DNA of 64,000 nt from Burkholderia pyrrocinia (GTDB lineage Bacteria > Pseudomonadota > Gammaproteobacteria > Burkholderiales > Burkholderiaceae). This document shows positions 63,518 through 64,000 of this stretch, piece by piece. Positions within the stretch are counted from its first letter, which is position 1, and each line of letters starts with the position of its first letter. The notes beneath the pieces were generated by a model that saw nothing but the letters and a program-made list of their open reading frames with translations, made no database searches and had not been told where the DNA came from. The position numbers were made by a program, and so were the translations under genes. The stretch spans positions 1,984,001-2,048,000 of the forward strand of contig NZ_CP094460.1 of the NCBI RefSeq assembly GCF_022809715.1, given 5' to 3'.

Positions 63518-64000
63518 TCACCGCTTGTCGGTAATCGTCGTGTTGACGGCCTGCCCGGCGATCGTCACGTTCGTCAGCGTCAGCGCGCTCACGTTGAACG
63601 CATAGATCGGCCCCGGCGACGTGACCGTCGGCGTGCCCGACGCGACCGGCGTGCCGAAGTCGCAATTGCTGATCGTCACGCCGGAGATCGGCTGCACGGC
63701 CGGCGCGGGCGGCGTGCCGTTGTAGTCGAACGCGACCGGCCCCTGCGCGACGATCGCCTGGAAACACGACGCGGTCACGCCGTTCAGCGTCACGTTGCTC
63801 GCCTTCACATCCGAGATCGTCACGTTCTGCACGACCGGCGCGCGCGTGCGCACCGCGTCGTTCGCGGGCTGGTAATCGCAGTCGAACGTGACGATGCCGC
63901 CCTGCGCAGCCGACGGGTTGCCGGCCGACGGCGTGACGACGCCGAGCGGCACGCTCGCGTTGACCGGGCTGCCCGCGAGCAGTGCGCTGCCGTAGCCACC
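63518..64000 (-). CDS. Beta-helix (GH28-like) protein, 5' end off the window
   Basis: Only the C-terminal 160 residues are in the window, reading from the right edge (GGYGSALLAG...) to the stop at 63518. The visible part contains parallel beta-helix-like turns with many Asn/Ser/Thr (VVQNVTISDVKASNVTLNGVTAS, GVTISNCDFG, LTLTNVTIAGQAV) and ends ITDKR. This matches the C-terminal side of glycoside hydrolase 28 (polygalacturonase) or a pectate-lyase-like protein. The catalytic residues and any signal peptide lie outside the window. Confidence 0.7.
   Translation of the reverse strand, partial: GGYGSALLAGSPVNASVPLGVVTPSAGNPSAAQGGIVTFDCDYQPANDAVRTRAPVVQNVTISDVKASNVTLNGVTASCFQAIVAQGPVAFDYNGTPPAPAVQPISGVTISNCDFGTPVASGTPTVTSPGPIYAFNVSALTLTNVTIAGQAVNTTITDKR

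Overview
The window looks like chromosomal DNA from a Burkholderia, most likely the B. cepacia complex. The grounds are very high G+C with strong third-position bias, Burkholderia-type H-NS (YDITPEELGF and LNPKTGETWSGRGRAP motifs), a hopanoid biosynthesis cluster, a Tat-secreted phospholipase C, OprD-type porins and many paired regulator-plus-catabolic-gene islands. This catabolic-island layout fits a secondary replicon such as chromosome 2, but that is inference. No tRNA, rRNA, CRISPR array, transposase or phage gene was seen.

Layout. 0-6 kb: an IclR regulator, an H-NS-like protein followed by a perfect-period 23-bp tandem array, a Pat-like CoA-ligase/GNAT fusion and an H-NS gene whose stop codon abuts a single copy of the same repeat. 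6-10 kb: a BON-domain protein, then a sigma54 enhancer-binding activator divergent from a GntP permease, with three matching palindromes and a -24/-12 promoter between them. 10-17.5 kb: small exported proteins, a thioredoxin-fold protein, a YhhY-like acetyltransferase, phospholipase C and a DedA-rhodanese fusion. 17.5-28 kb: a peptide uptake locus with an OprD porin, oppABCDF, an XRE-cupin regulator and a POT peptide symporter, interrupted by a 293-bp nested inverted-repeat element. 28-37.5 kb: OpgC-like acyltransferase, RarD, acylphosphatase, and hopanoid genes hpnA, hpnB, ispH and hpnH around an unusual 14-residue-repeat protein. 37.5-41 kb: an unrecognised three-gene operon and small enzymes. 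41-50 kb: the ybdD-cstA carbon-starvation pair, a DapF-like protein with an altered active site, aroG, a secretory lipase and small exported proteins. 50-61.5 kb: a catabolic region with SDR, MOSC, DapA-like lyase, class II aldolase, XRE-cupin and HutC-like regulators, a phytanoyl-CoA-dioxygenase-like enzyme, an orphan family-3 solute-binding protein, LysR, a SnoaL-like protein and two CodA-like amidohydrolases. 61.5-64 kb: a glycine-zipper lipoprotein, a GNAT, and the 3' part of a beta-helix (GH28-like) protein running off the right edge.

How genes work together: OprD porin, OppA-F and the POT symporter make an outer- and inner-membrane peptide uptake set, probably under the XRE-cupin regulator. 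HpnH, IspH, HpnA and HpnB supply hopanoid precursor and side-chain steps. CstA and YbdD form the pyruvate/peptide uptake system. The most unusual signals are the 23-bp array with its scattered single copies, the nested palindromic element, the 14-residue-repeat protein and the DapF paralogue lacking one catalytic cysteine.
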